In this document: piece by piece, positions 8,111 to 16,630 of the stretch | Layout of the letters: every line of letters begins with the position of its first letter | How positions within the stretch are numbered: position 1 is the stretch's first letter | Source: an uncultured Muribaculaceae bacterium | GTDB lineage: Bacteria; Bacteroidota; Bacteroidia; Bacteroidales; Muribaculaceae | Length of the DNA: 17,850 bases | Assembly (NCBI GenBank): GCA_947644475.1 | Contig: CANRZQ010000023.1 | Span: 1 to 17,850 of the forward strand | Reading direction: 5' to 3' | Notes under the pieces: model-generated | What the model was told of the DNA's origin: nothing | What the model saw: only the letters and a program-made list of their open reading frames with translations | The model's database searches: none | Translations under genes and position numbers: made by a program

Positions 8111-8140
8111 AAAATTACAAAAATTTCCGAGAAATGCAAG
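8110..8140 (-). promoter_or_regulatory. Promoter of the GH3 gene
   Basis: On the minus strand a -33 element CTTG (8140-8137) is followed by exactly 19 bases and then the -7 box TAATTTTG (8117-8110), matching the Bacteroidetes TTG-N19-TAnnTTTG layout. Transcription should begin near 8104, giving a leader of about 42 nt before the ATG at 8062. The upstream gene ends in a terminator, so this promoter is probably the main source of GH3 message. Confidence 0.75.
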
Positions 8141-8161
8141 GGTTTAATCATAATACCATAT

Positions 8162-8200
8162 AAAAAACCGGCCGGGGTGAATCACTTCGGCCCGACCGGT
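8162..8200 (-). terminator. Intrinsic terminator after the glycan-binding protein gene
   Basis: On the minus strand, accggtcggg (8200-8191) pairs over 10 bp, including one G-T wobble, with the segment at 8177-8167. A further short stem in the loop uses gtga and tcac. Six T follow (8166-8161, counting the pairing-end base). It lies about 54 bases after the stop codon of the binding-protein gene and upstream of the GH3 promoter, so it splits the PUL into two transcription units. Confidence 0.85.
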
Positions 8201-8253
8201 AAAAGAAGTCCGTGAGAAACTTCAGAATATTTTATCTGTACTCTTTATCGGAT

Positions 8254-10260
8254 TTACTTCTTGACCATGTCGAGAGTCATGGCGTTTGTATCGATTGTGA
8301 TTACGTAGAATGCGCCTTGTTCGAGTGTGACGCCGTCGGCGAGCAGGAAGTTGCCGTCGACTTTGAGGAAGGCTTTGGCATTTTCGGTGAGCGCGAGGGC
8401 GTTGGCATCGCTGAACTCGTATCCCCAGCCGTCTTGTCCGAAGAATTTGAACGAGAGGTAGTCGGTGCGGAAGCGGTCGCCGATCGACGAGCCGTTTTCA
8501 GGGCCGGCGTATCCGGAGAACTGGTATTTGCCGGGGGCTATCTGAGCCACTGAGTAGGCCTTGCCGGGGTCCCAGCCAAACTGCGTGGAGTTGGAGGGCG
8601 AGGAAACGCCCCAGCCCATCAGCCAGATGGCTTTTGCATCGCCTTCGTATGTGCCGGATGTGCCGTCGGAGTTGAGGGCCTTGGCCGAGAGGATGCCTTT
8701 GGATATGATTACAAGGTATTTGCCGTTGACGGCGTTGAATGTGTATTCGCCATCTTCGCCGGTGAAGTAGTCGGGGTCGGCATATTCGATTTCAGCGCCG
8801 GAGACAGAGAGTTCCATGCCTTGGGTAAGGTCCATGGCTGTGCCGCCGTCGGCAATCTTGGTGTCGTTGACGAGCACGGGAGCCTCAATCACGGGGGTGT
8901 CGTCGATGCCGTCTTCCTTGACGGAGAGTTTGGCTGCGTTGAGACCGCCGGTGAGGTCGACGGTGAATACGTAGCGCATATCCTGCTGGAGGGTTACGCC
9001 GTCGAGGAGGTAGAGGTTACCGTCGTCGTGGCCGTCGCCGTCGCCTACGCCCACGAGGTCGGAGGGCACTTCAACGAAGTTGGCCGAGCCTTTGAGTTCG
9101 ACGCCCCAGCCCATCTGGCCGAAGAATTTGAAGTTGATGCCGTCGGTCTTCACGGTCTTGCCGCCGATGAATGTTATCTGGTAAACCTTGTCGGCGACGG
9201 GAGCCATGCAGAGTGCGTTTTCGGTGGTCCAGCCTACTTCGTTTGTCGAGACTTTGGGCTTGCCAACCGATGCGCCGATAACCCAGAGGGCGCCGGAGCC
9301 GTCGTCGGAGAGGACTGTGGGGTTGGAGCCTGTGATGGAGTAGATGCGGAAGTATTTGTTGCCCTGGTCGGCGATGATGCGGTAGGTGCCGCTCATGGGA
9401 GCCCATGTCATGGAGCCGTCGGCAGCCACTTTGATGAAGTCGGGGTCGATCCACCACTGCTCGAACGAGGGGATTCCGGAGAATTCCATCGGCTGGCCTT
9501 GGGTGAGGTTGATGTCGAGCACGGCGAGGTCGGCGTTGTTGTCGTCGGTGATGAATTCGTCGTTGCCGAGTTTCATCACTACGAAGGGCGAGCCTTCGAA
9601 TGTGCGGGTGTTGAATGTAACCTCATATTTTCCGGCCTTCGAGTTGGAGAAGGGGATGTCGTTGGTGCCGTTGATTGTGACTGCGCCTGAGGCGTATCCG
9701 AATGTGATTTCATTGCCGTAGGTGCCGGTGGCGGGGGCGATGATTTTTGCGGGAAGTTTCTGGGGGAACTTTGCCTTCACGGCGTAGGTGTCGCCCTCGG
9801 TGCGCTCCATGCGGTAGGTTTCCTCGCCGTTCTCGCCTTTGGTCACGAGTGTGAGATAGGGATACTGCGCGTGGGTGATTGAAATCTCGCGGTCTTCCTC
9901 AACCATGGTGAAGGAGATGTTCTGGAGCGAGAGGTGGAGGCGGGCCTTGCCGTCGGGCACGTTGGCGAAATAGGGGATGTAGATTTTGCCGGTGTAGTCC
10001 TTGCCGGATTCCTTGGTGCGGATCACGGTTTCCTCTACGGGCTCGTCGCCGAAGTAGAGAGTGGCGTGGATTGTTGACAAGGGCACTGATGCATCGGAAG
10101 CGTTGATAACGAATTCGAGCGAGTCGCCGAAGTGGACGTCGGAGGGCGAGGATACGACTTGCATCACGGGATTGCCCGGGCCGAGATCGTCGTCGTCGCA
10201 TGCCACCATTGATGCAGACAGCGCAACGGCTGCTATTATGGGAAATTTATAGAATTTCAT
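8254..10260 (-). CDS. Surface glycan-binding lipoprotein (SusE-position), duplicated module
   Basis: A lipoprotein of 668 residues with no catalytic motif. The signal peptide ends in lipobox SMVA before C21, and CDDDD right after the lipid cysteine is a Bacteroidetes surface-export signal, so the protein should face outward. Residues 30-130 resemble an Ig/PKD-like domain, as in the N-terminal domains (DUF5016-like) of SGBPs; I cannot run the profile. Residues about 248-449 and 474-668 are a clear internal duplication. Each copy has a DLTQG-type start, an AIW/ALW(V/L)xG strand, a GW segment (W344, W563), an FKFFGQxGWG motif (377-386, 604-613) and LLxDGVTLxQ near the end. The aromatic residues of these motifs are candidates for sugar stacking. 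The gene follows GH30 by 24 bases, as SGBP genes do. The role is to capture glucan chains for the GH30 enzyme and the SusCD importer. Confidence 0.88.
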   Translation of the reverse strand: MKFYKFPIIAAVALSASMVACDDDDLGPGNPVMQVVSSPSDVHFGDSLEFVINASDASVPLSTIHATLYFGDEPVEETVIRTKESGKDYTGKIYIPYFANVPDGKARLHLSLQNISFTMVEEDREISITHAQYPYLTLVTKGENGEETYRMERTEGDTYAVKAKFPQKLPAKIIAPATGTYGNEITFGYASGAVTINGTNDIPFSNSKAGKYEVTFNTRTFEGSPFVVMKLGNDEFITDDNNADLAVLDINLTQGQPMEFSGIPSFEQWWIDPDFIKVAADGSMTWAPMSGTYRIIADQGNKYFRIYSITGSNPTVLSDDGSGALWVIGASVGKPKVSTNEVGWTTENALCMAPVADKVYQITFIGGKTVKTDGINFKFFGQMGWGVELKGSANFVEVPSDLVGVGDGDGHDDGNLYLLDGVTLQQDMRYVFTVDLTGGLNAAKLSVKEDGIDDTPVIEAPVLVNDTKIADGGTAMDLTQGMELSVSGAEIEYADPDYFTGEDGEYTFNAVNGKYLVIISKGILSAKALNSDGTSGTYEGDAKAIWLMGWGVSSPSNSTQFGWDPGKAYSVAQIAPGKYQFSGYAGPENGSSIGDRFRTDYLSFKFFGQDGWGYEFSDANALALTENAKAFLKVDGNFLLADGVTLEQGAFYVITIDTNAMTLDMVKK

Positions 10261-10284
10261 ATTGATTGGTCAAATAAAATAAGG

Positions 10285-11802
10285 TTAGTCTTTCCAGGTA
10301 AGGGAAGCCGCGCTGTTGGCCGGCATTTCGTAGGTGAAGTGGCGCACGCCGTCGTCGACAACAAAGCGTACTTTTGTGGCGTTGCGGTTGTTGGCCACCA
10401 GGGCATACGATCCGTCGGGGTTGCGGAATGCAGAGTAGTCGAGGCCGGAGGTGGTGAATCCGGATGTGCCGATGCGCACTGCGTCGGGTTTTACTACCGA
10501 CGACATGTGTGCGATGATGTAGTAGTGGGAGTTGCGAGTGATGGTGGTGTAGTCGCGGTTGATGTCGACAGCGCCGTAGCATGTGGAGCATCCGCCGGGA
10601 CGGTAGGGACCGCGGTCTTCGTCGAGCATGAGGTTCCACACGATCACGCCTTTGCACCAGCGGTTTACGGTGCCGAGAGCCACCTCGCGCATGTCTTCGT
10701 CGAGACGTCGGGAGAGGTCGCGGCCGTTGTTCCAGGTGCCGATGGATGTCTCGGAGAACACGAGGTCCATGCCGGGAGCGGCGTTGTGCACGGCGGTGAG
10801 CTCGTCCTTGTTGCCGCCATAGTTGTGGTAAGCGGCGCCGGCGAGGTATTGGGCTGCGTCGCCGTCCTTGTAGATGTTGAGGGGGTAGGACTTCTGGTCG
10901 GCTACGTTGTCGTAGTTGTAGTTATGGTCGAAAGCGTAGATTTTGGTGTCGATGCCGGCGTTTTTGAATGCCGGGCCGAGGGCTGTCTTCACGAAGTCGC
11001 GTTCCTGTGTCCAGGGCATGTACATCGATGCGGAGTTGCCGTGGTTGAGGGGCTCGTTCTGGGGTGTTACGGAGTAGATCTTGATGCCTTCCTTTTCAAA
11101 GGCTTTGATCCATTTCACGAAATACTCGGCGTAATCCTGATAGTATTTGGGATTGAGCTGGCCCGATGTCCACGAGTTTTTGGGCTTGAGGTTGTCGAGG
11201 TTCTCGACTTTCATCCATCGGGGAGCGGTCCAGGGTGTGCCCATGATTTTCATCGAGGGGTTGATGGCGAGGATTTCCTTGAGGATGGGGATTACGTAGT
11301 TGTTTTCCTCATCGGTGAGGGCGAAGTTCTCGACACCTTCCTTGTCGCAGCAGGTGTATTCGCTGAGCGAGAAGTCGGAGCAGCCGATGGCGACACGGCA
11401 GTAGGAGAATCCGTAGCCGTTTTCGGGCGAGAAAGTGAGTTCGAGGAACGCCTTGCGGTCGGCGGGCTTCATCTTCATCAGGTTGTAGCATGTGGAGCCT
11501 GTGATGGCCACGCCGAAACCGTCCATTGTCTGGAATTCCTCGGTGGGGTTGAGGCGGATGGTCGAGGGCGACATATTGTCGGATGTCGAGAACGACAGCG
11601 CGCTTTCGGCCAGGTCGAGCGAGCGGTTGGCTGTGGTGGTGATCACGCGCACGTCCTTGGTCTCGACGGGGGTGTCGGGAGTGTCGGGCTTATCGGGCGT
11701 GCCGGGACCGGGCTTGGGGTCGGAGTCTCCACAAGAGCACATTGCCATCGATCCGACGAGGGCCGCAGCGCAGAATATGGATTTATATGTGGTTGACAAC
11801 AT
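10285..11802 (-). CDS. GH30 family glucanase, surface lipoprotein (probable endo-beta-1,6-glucanase)
   Basis: A glycoside hydrolase of 505 residues. The signal peptide ends at MCSC; C24, preceded by S23 and followed by GDSD, is the better lipid site, and C22 is an alternative. A Pro/Asp/Thr linker (about 28-48) suits a surface anchor. The GH30 barrel begins at about residue 85 with the family motif QTMDGFGVAITGS, and a small beta domain closes the C-terminus. The acid/base is E250 in TPQNEP and the nucleophile E351 in VFSETSIGTW, both present; the motif GTPWTAPRWMK (188-198) is also typical. GH30 retaining enzymes include glucosylceramidases, xylanases and beta-1,6-glucanases (subfamily 3). 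The PUL order points to subfamily 3. The gene has no promoter box of its own and sits behind an attenuator-like hairpin. Confidence 0.93.
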   Translation of the reverse strand: MLSTTYKSIFCAAALVGSMAMCSCGDSDPKPGPGTPDKPDTPDTPVETKDVRVITTTANRSLDLAESALSFSTSDNMSPSTIRLNPTEEFQTMDGFGVAITGSTCYNLMKMKPADRKAFLELTFSPENGYGFSYCRVAIGCSDFSLSEYTCCDKEGVENFALTDEENNYVIPILKEILAINPSMKIMGTPWTAPRWMKVENLDNLKPKNSWTSGQLNPKYYQDYAEYFVKWIKAFEKEGIKIYSVTPQNEPLNHGNSASMYMPWTQERDFVKTALGPAFKNAGIDTKIYAFDHNYNYDNVADQKSYPLNIYKDGDAAQYLAGAAYHNYGGNKDELTAVHNAAPGMDLVFSETSIGTWNNGRDLSRRLDEDMREVALGTVNRWCKGVIVWNLMLDEDRGPYRPGGCSTCYGAVDINRDYTTITRNSHYYIIAHMSSVVKPDAVRIGTSGFTTSGLDYSAFRNPDGSYALVANNRNATKVRFVVDDGVRHFTYEMPANSAASLTWKD

Positions 11803-11827
11803 TTTAAGTGTTTGTTTTTAAGGTGAG

Positions 11828-11886
11828 AAAAACAGGGGGTGTGCAGCCGTCGGCTTTCACATCAAGAGGCGGCGCCCACCCCCTGT
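11828..11886 (-). terminator. Attenuator-like hairpin between susD-like and GH30 genes
   Basis: On the minus strand acagggggtg (11886-11877) pairs perfectly over 10 bp with caccccctgt (11841-11832). The 35-base loop contains an inner 5-1-5 hairpin agccgacggct. The stem is followed by TTTTCTC (11831-11825). There is no TAnnTTTG box between it and the GH30 start at 11802. It is therefore likely to stop part of the transcripts after susCD and let the rest read through. Confidence 0.75.
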
Positions 11887-11938
11887 CTGCTCGATATTCA
11901 ATATTAGAAACCTTTCTTATTTTACCTTGAATCGCCGG

Positions 11939-13465
11939 TTAGTAGCCGGGGTTCTGAACGAGGTTGTCGTTCTGGTCGATAGCGCCCTGCGGGATGGCGA
12001 GACGGTAAGAGTTCTCGTTGAAGATGTTTCGCTGTGCGTGGCGGCCGGAGTCTTTGGCGTATACGGCGTTCATTATCTTCTCCACCATGTTGAGGCGCAC
12101 GAGGTCGAACCAGCGCTGGCCTTCGAAGCAGAGTTCGAGGCGGCGTTCTTTCAGATAAGCATCGAAGAGGGCTTCCTGGCTGGCGCGCACGGTGTTGGAG
12201 AGTTTGCCCAGGCCTGCGCGTTGGCGCACCTTGTCGATGATGTCGGCTGCGCCTGCGAGGTCGCGTGTGGACTCGCCCACGATTTTAGCCTCGGCTTTGA
12301 GCAGGAGGATGTCGGCGTAGCGGATCTTGATGATGGATACGGCGTTTGCACGGCATTTGTACATGAATGCGTAGTTATCGGCGGGATAGTAGTTGCTCCA
12401 TGTGCAGTCGCGCCAAACGACGGATTCGGGATAGCGCACGTTGTCGCCTTCGGCGGTGAACTCGTTGATGAGGTCGCGCGAGGGGGTAATCCATTTTGCC
12501 CATGTGAACGATGAGTTCCAGTCCATTTCGTCGCGGCCGAACATCCAGGTTACCCAGGAGCCTGCGCCGGGAGCGAAGTGAGCCTCGTAGATTGCTTCTT
12601 TTGTGTTGCGTACGCGGGCGTCGGATTTGTCTTCGTTGAGCGCCCAGAGGTCGGAGAAGTCGTCGACGAGGTCGTAGCCGCGCGAGGCGAGCTGGTCGGC
12701 ATACTGGATTACTTTCGAGTAGTCGCGGACGGGTTTCTCGGCATATACCTTGGCGAGCATTGCCATGGCCACTTCCTGGGTGAGTTTCGACTTGTCGCCA
12801 TTGTTGGTGGGGCAGTTGGCGAGGGCGAATTCGAGGTCTTCCACGATAGCCTGGTAGGCTTCGAGTTCGGTGCTCTGCTCGGGGAAGTATGCCTCGTAAC
12901 TTTCGTCGATATTGTCGGCGGTGATGTCCTTGGCAGTAGCCTTGATCACGGGGATGTCGCCCCAGAGGCGCACCATGTCGAACCATATCATGGCACGGAA
13001 GAGGCGTCCCTGTGCCTGGTAGGATGTGATTTCAGAAGCCGAGAGGCTGTTGTCTTTCACTTTGTCGACCTCGTTGATGAGCACGTTGGCGTAAGCCACG
13101 TCGCCGAGGTAGCGGTCCCAGTCGCGTTTGAGCACGGAGTTGGAGCCTTCGATGGAGTTGTCTTCGTAAGGCACAACCTCGGCGCCGGTTGTTCCGGCAT
13201 AGGCGTTGTCGGAGTGCGAGTCGGCGATGAGCAGCTGGTCGAGATACCAGTGTTCCTGCTGGTTCTTGTATTTGTTGTTGATGGCGTTCATGTAGTTCTC
13301 GACGTCGGTAGCCGTCTCGAAGCGGGCCTGTTCCTCGTCTTCATCGTCGGAGGGGGGGATGGTGACGTCGGAGTATTGGTCTTCGGGCACATAGTCGAGC
13401 GAGCAGCCGGAAAGAGCGGCTCCGGAGGCCATCACGCCGATAAGTGCATATTTATATATTTTCAT
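11939..13465 (-). CDS. SusD/RagB-like outer-membrane glycan-binding lipoprotein
   Basis: A lipoprotein of 508 residues, the lid of the SusCD importer. The signal peptide ends in lipobox ALSG before C21. It has the usual SusD start (CSLDYVPEDQYS), a helical tetratricopeptide-like core, the FRAMIWFDMVRLWGDIPV motif (family form FR.A..Y..L...WGDIP), a KAEAK helix and the late motif ERRLELCFEGQRWFDLVR, and it ends in NLVQNPGY as SusD proteins do. It sits 22 bases after the susC-like stop and is cotranscribed with it. In this context it should bind beta-glucan chains and open over the SusC barrel. The sugar specificity cannot be read directly from a SusD sequence. Confidence 0.96.
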   Translation of the reverse strand: MKIYKYALIGVMASGAALSGCSLDYVPEDQYSDVTIPPSDDEDEEQARFETATDVENYMNAINNKYKNQQEHWYLDQLLIADSHSDNAYAGTTGAEVVPYEDNSIEGSNSVLKRDWDRYLGDVAYANVLINEVDKVKDNSLSASEITSYQAQGRLFRAMIWFDMVRLWGDIPVIKATAKDITADNIDESYEAYFPEQSTELEAYQAIVEDLEFALANCPTNNGDKSKLTQEVAMAMLAKVYAEKPVRDYSKVIQYADQLASRGYDLVDDFSDLWALNEDKSDARVRNTKEAIYEAHFAPGAGSWVTWMFGRDEMDWNSSFTWAKWITPSRDLINEFTAEGDNVRYPESVVWRDCTWSNYYPADNYAFMYKCRANAVSIIKIRYADILLLKAEAKIVGESTRDLAGAADIIDKVRQRAGLGKLSNTVRASQEALFDAYLKERRLELCFEGQRWFDLVRLNMVEKIMNAVYAKDSGRHAQRNIFNENSYRLAIPQGAIDQNDNLVQNPGY

Positions 13466-13487
13466 GGAAATTTTTCGTTTTAAATGT

Positions 13488-16484
13488 TTAGAATTCTACG
13501 TTTACACCGAAAATGAAACTCTTCGACTGGGGATATGTACCGTAGTCGATGCCTTGCACGGTACCGGAGTTGCCGTACTGGTTAACCTCGGGGTCGTAGC
13601 CCTTGTAGGATGTCCAGGTAAGGAGGTTGGTGGCGGTGAAGTAGGGCTGGAGTTTGGTGATTCCGGCTTTCTTCATCCATTTTCCTGTGATGTCGTAAGA
13701 GAGCGAGATGTCTTTGAGACGGAGGTAAGAACCATCCTCGATGAAGTAGGTAGAGGTCTTCATGTCGAAGCCGGCCTTGGGCACGTCGGTGATCTGGCCG
13801 GGGATGCGCCAGCGGTTGAGCACGCGTGTCGACTGGTTCATGCCGTTGTACATGCCTTCTGTCTCCATGCGGCCCACGTTGAGGATGTCGTTGCCGTAAG
13901 AGCCTTGGATGAAGATATTGAGGTTGAAGCCTTTCCACGAAAGGTTGTTGGTCATACCGTAGGTGAAGTCGGGGTTGGGGTCGCCGATGTAGGTGCGGTC
14001 CGACGATGAGAGGCGTCCGTCGCCGTTTACGTCTCGGTACATGAGTTCGCCGGTTTCGGGGTCGACGCCGTCGGAGATGTATCCGTAGAATCCGCCGAGG
14101 GGACGGCCGGGCTCGTTGCGCACGGGCGATTCGTTCACGTAGTCGTTGGTGGAGCCGGCATAGTAAACTTTCTGGAGGGCGAGTTTGTCGAGTTTGTTCT
14201 TGTTGAACGACATGTTGAACGATGTGCTCCACGAGAACTCACCTTCGAACTGGTGTGAGGTGATTGAGAACTCGAAACCTTTGTTGGTCATCTCGCCTTC
14301 GTTGCGCTGGATTGAGTTGGCGGCAGCGGCACCCGAGGGGAGCGATACCCACATGAGCATGTCGGTTGTTTTCTTGTAGTAAGCGTCGGCAGTCAAAGAG
14401 AGGCGGCCGTTGAGCACTGAGAAGTCGACACCGACGTTGGTCTGGGTGGTGCGTTCCCATTTGAGGTCTTTTGTGCGGAGGTTGGCCTGCGAGAGGTTGG
14501 GCACGGCGTTGGCGTAGTCGAATGTGTCGCCTGCGTCGGGCACTTTGTACCATTCCACATATCCGAAGTTGTAACGCTGAAGGTAAGCGTAGTCGCCTAC
14601 ACCGCCCTGGTTGCCGGTCTGGCCCCAGCCTGCGCGGAGTTTAAGGTCGGTGAGCCAGGAGGAGGCGTCTTCCATGAATTTCTCGTTGGAGATGCGCCAT
14701 GCGGCCGATACCGAGGGGAATGTGGCCCAGCGGTGGTCGGGGTGGAGTTTCGACGAGCCGTCCATACGCACGTTAGCGGAGATGAGGTAGCGGGAGTCGA
14801 AGTTGTAACTTACACGGCCGAAGTACGACATGATGCCCCATTCGGAAGCGCCCGAGCCGGCACCGCCAAGACCGATGCGGTTGGCGCCGTTGAGGGTCTG
14901 CACTTTGTCGTCGCGGTAGCGTGAGCCGTTGATCCATGAGTTGCGGTAGTCGGAATCTGTCCACGATGCGCCGGCCATAATGTCGAGCTGGTGCACTTTG
15001 GCAAATTTGAGCGAGTATGTTGCGATGTTATCCCATGTGAGCACGGTGTTCTGGTTGCGGTTGTCGGAGCCGGAGCCATGCTGTTCGCGGCCGTAGGTGG
15101 TGTGCACCGGGTCGAGGAACGAAGTGGAGATGGCGTTGCGGCGGTCCATGGTAAACTTCGATGTGAAGTTGAGGCCGGGGATGATGTGGAACAGGAGTTC
15201 GCCCGAAGCGATGAGGCGGTTTTCCTTGCCGCGGCTGTATTTGGAGCGGGCGAGGTTGTCGAGCGGGTGAGTGAGGCCGCCTACGCCGTAGAAGTTGTTA
15301 TAGTAGTGCTCGGGGTTCTCGGTGTCCCAGATGGGAGCGTAGGTCGGGGTCTGGATGCAGGAGATGATCACACCGCCGCGCGAGCCGCCGTTGCCGGAGA
15401 TGATGCCGCCGTAGGAGGTGTTGTCGGAGTAGGACATGTTGGCGCGGATGTCGAGCCAAGAGCGCACGGTGCCTTCGATGTTGGCACGGAAGTTATAGCG
15501 TTCGAAGGCTGTCTCGCGGATAGTACCGTCCTCGCGGGTGTAGCCGCCGGAGAGGTAGTAGCGCAGTTTCTCAGCCTGCTGGGAGATGCTCACCTGGTAG
15601 TTCTGGGTCTGGCCTGTGCGGAACACCTCGTCGAACCAGTTGGTCTGGTCGGTGAGGCCGTCGGGAAGGTTGATCATGCCGATTTCGTCCATGAGTTCCT
15701 TATACTGGGCCACGTTGAGGGGCTTGATTTTGTTGCTCACCTTGGTCACGCCATAATATCCGTTGAAGGAGATTTTGGCATCCTGGCTTGAGCCTTTCTT
15801 TGTGGTGACGAGCACGACACCGTTGGCGCCACGCGAACCGTAGATAGCGGCAGAGGAGGCGTCTTTAAGAATCTGGATGTTCTCGATATCGTTGGCCGAC
15901 AGGAAGTTGATGTTGTCGACAGGCACACCGTCAACCACATAGAGGGGGTCGTTGGAGCCGTTCATAGATGTTGTACCGCGCACGCGAATCTGGGGAGCGG
16001 TGCCGGGCGAGCCGTTGGGCGACATTACATTCACACCGGCAGCCTTGCCCTGGATGGCCTGGCCTGCTGACACGATGGGGCGGTTGGCGAGTTCTTTTGC
16101 CGATACGGACGAAACGGCAGTGGTAACATCGCCGCGCTTAACTTCGCCGTAACCGATTACAACCACTTCGTCGAGAAGCGCGTTGTCTTCCTGCATCACC
16201 ACCGTCATGCCCTGGGCAGCCTTTACTTCCTGCTGCTTGAAGCCGATGGAGGTGAATACGAGGGTCTGGCCCTCTGTGGCCTGGATATTGAACACACCGT
16301 CATAGTCGGTGATGACACCCATTGTGCGGCCTTTGACCACAACACCGGCACCGATCAGGGGTTCACCCTCGGCGTCGGTCACAGTTCCCTTGATGACACT
16401 CTGCGCCAGTGCCGGAGAGGCTCCAAGCACCAACGCAAGCATCATGAGAAAAGAATGTGTAAATAACGTTCTAAGATTTCTCAT
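13488..16484 (-). CDS. SusC/RagA-like TonB-dependent outer-membrane transporter
   Basis: A TonB-dependent importer of 998 residues, within the family range. In order: signal peptide (1-28, ending ASPALAQ), a carboxypeptidase-regulatory-like domain (about 29-98, VIKGTVTDAEGEPLIGAGV), a TonB-box region LLDEVVVIGYGEVKRG (103-118), a plug domain with LYVVDGVPVDNINFL and SRGANGVVLVTTKKG, then a 22-strand barrel ending in the aromatic C-terminal signal FIFGVNVEF. It lacks the N-terminal extension seen in TonB-dependent transporters that signal to anti-sigma factors, so ECF-sigma control through this protein is unlikely. It is the first gene of the PUL, behind its own promoter and a long leader. It imports oligosaccharides using TonB energy. 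Confidence 0.97.
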   Translation of the reverse strand: MRNLRTLFTHSFLMMLALVLGASPALAQSVIKGTVTDAEGEPLIGAGVVVKGRTMGVITDYDGVFNIQATEGQTLVFTSIGFKQQEVKAAQGMTVVMQEDNALLDEVVVIGYGEVKRGDVTTAVSSVSAKELANRPIVSAGQAIQGKAAGVNVMSPNGSPGTAPQIRVRGTTSMNGSNDPLYVVDGVPVDNINFLSANDIENIQILKDASSAAIYGSRGANGVVLVTTKKGSSQDAKISFNGYYGVTKVSNKIKPLNVAQYKELMDEIGMINLPDGLTDQTNWFDEVFRTGQTQNYQVSISQQAEKLRYYLSGGYTREDGTIRETAFERYNFRANIEGTVRSWLDIRANMSYSDNTSYGGIISGNGGSRGGVIISCIQTPTYAPIWDTENPEHYYNNFYGVGGLTHPLDNLARSKYSRGKENRLIASGELLFHIIPGLNFTSKFTMDRRNAISTSFLDPVHTTYGREQHGSGSDNRNQNTVLTWDNIATYSLKFAKVHQLDIMAGASWTDSDYRNSWINGSRYRDDKVQTLNGANRIGLGGAGSGASEWGIMSYFGRVSYNFDSRYLISANVRMDGSSKLHPDHRWATFPSVSAAWRISNEKFMEDASSWLTDLKLRAGWGQTGNQGGVGDYAYLQRYNFGYVEWYKVPDAGDTFDYANAVPNLSQANLRTKDLKWERTTQTNVGVDFSVLNGRLSLTADAYYKKTTDMLMWVSLPSGAAAANSIQRNEGEMTNKGFEFSITSHQFEGEFSWSTSFNMSFNKNKLDKLALQKVYYAGSTNDYVNESPVRNEPGRPLGGFYGYISDGVDPETGELMYRDVNGDGRLSSSDRTYIGDPNPDFTYGMTNNLSWKGFNLNIFIQGSYGNDILNVGRMETEGMYNGMNQSTRVLNRWRIPGQITDVPKAGFDMKTSTYFIEDGSYLRLKDISLSYDITGKWMKKAGITKLQPYFTATNLLTWTSYKGYDPEVNQYGNSGTVQGIDYGTYPQSKSFIFGVNVEF

Positions 16485-16625
16485 TGAATAATGAATTAGA
16501 ATTATTAGGATTTAAGTTTTGTCTTCTCACGGATATTAAAAAATGTTGAATCAGGGCGGCGGTTGTTTTCATGGATTTGATGCGCCCTCTTGGCTTTTCA
16601 TCAGGTGAAGCCTGCGATTCAATCA
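16485..16625 (-). promoter_or_regulatory. Long structured 5' leader of susC-like mRNA
   Basis: About 140 untranslated bases separate the predicted transcription start (near 16625) from the susC ATG (16484). On the minus strand one hairpin forms from ggctt (16612-16608) and aagcc (16596-16592) with extra bases pairing inside. A second, wider one forms from agggcg (16588-16583) and cgccct (16558-16553). A short T run (attttttaa) follows further down, before the start codon. No riboswitch family is recognised. Long susC leaders are known targets of small antisense RNAs in Bacteroides; whether that applies here is a guess. Confidence 0.5.
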
Positions 16626-16630
16626 CAACG

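Noticed and set aside
10339..11796. A 485-codon open frame on the plus strand, opposite the GH30 gene
   Set aside because: It mirrors the GH30 gene almost end to end. The minus strand has a complete enzyme with both catalytic Glu residues, and the plus-strand translation is rich in Val, Gly and His with no recognisable domain, as expected from GC-rich codon bias.
12578..13483. A 301-codon open frame on the plus strand opposite the SusD-like gene
   Set aside because: Its translation is a low-complexity Val/Gly-rich shadow of the real SusD-like gene.
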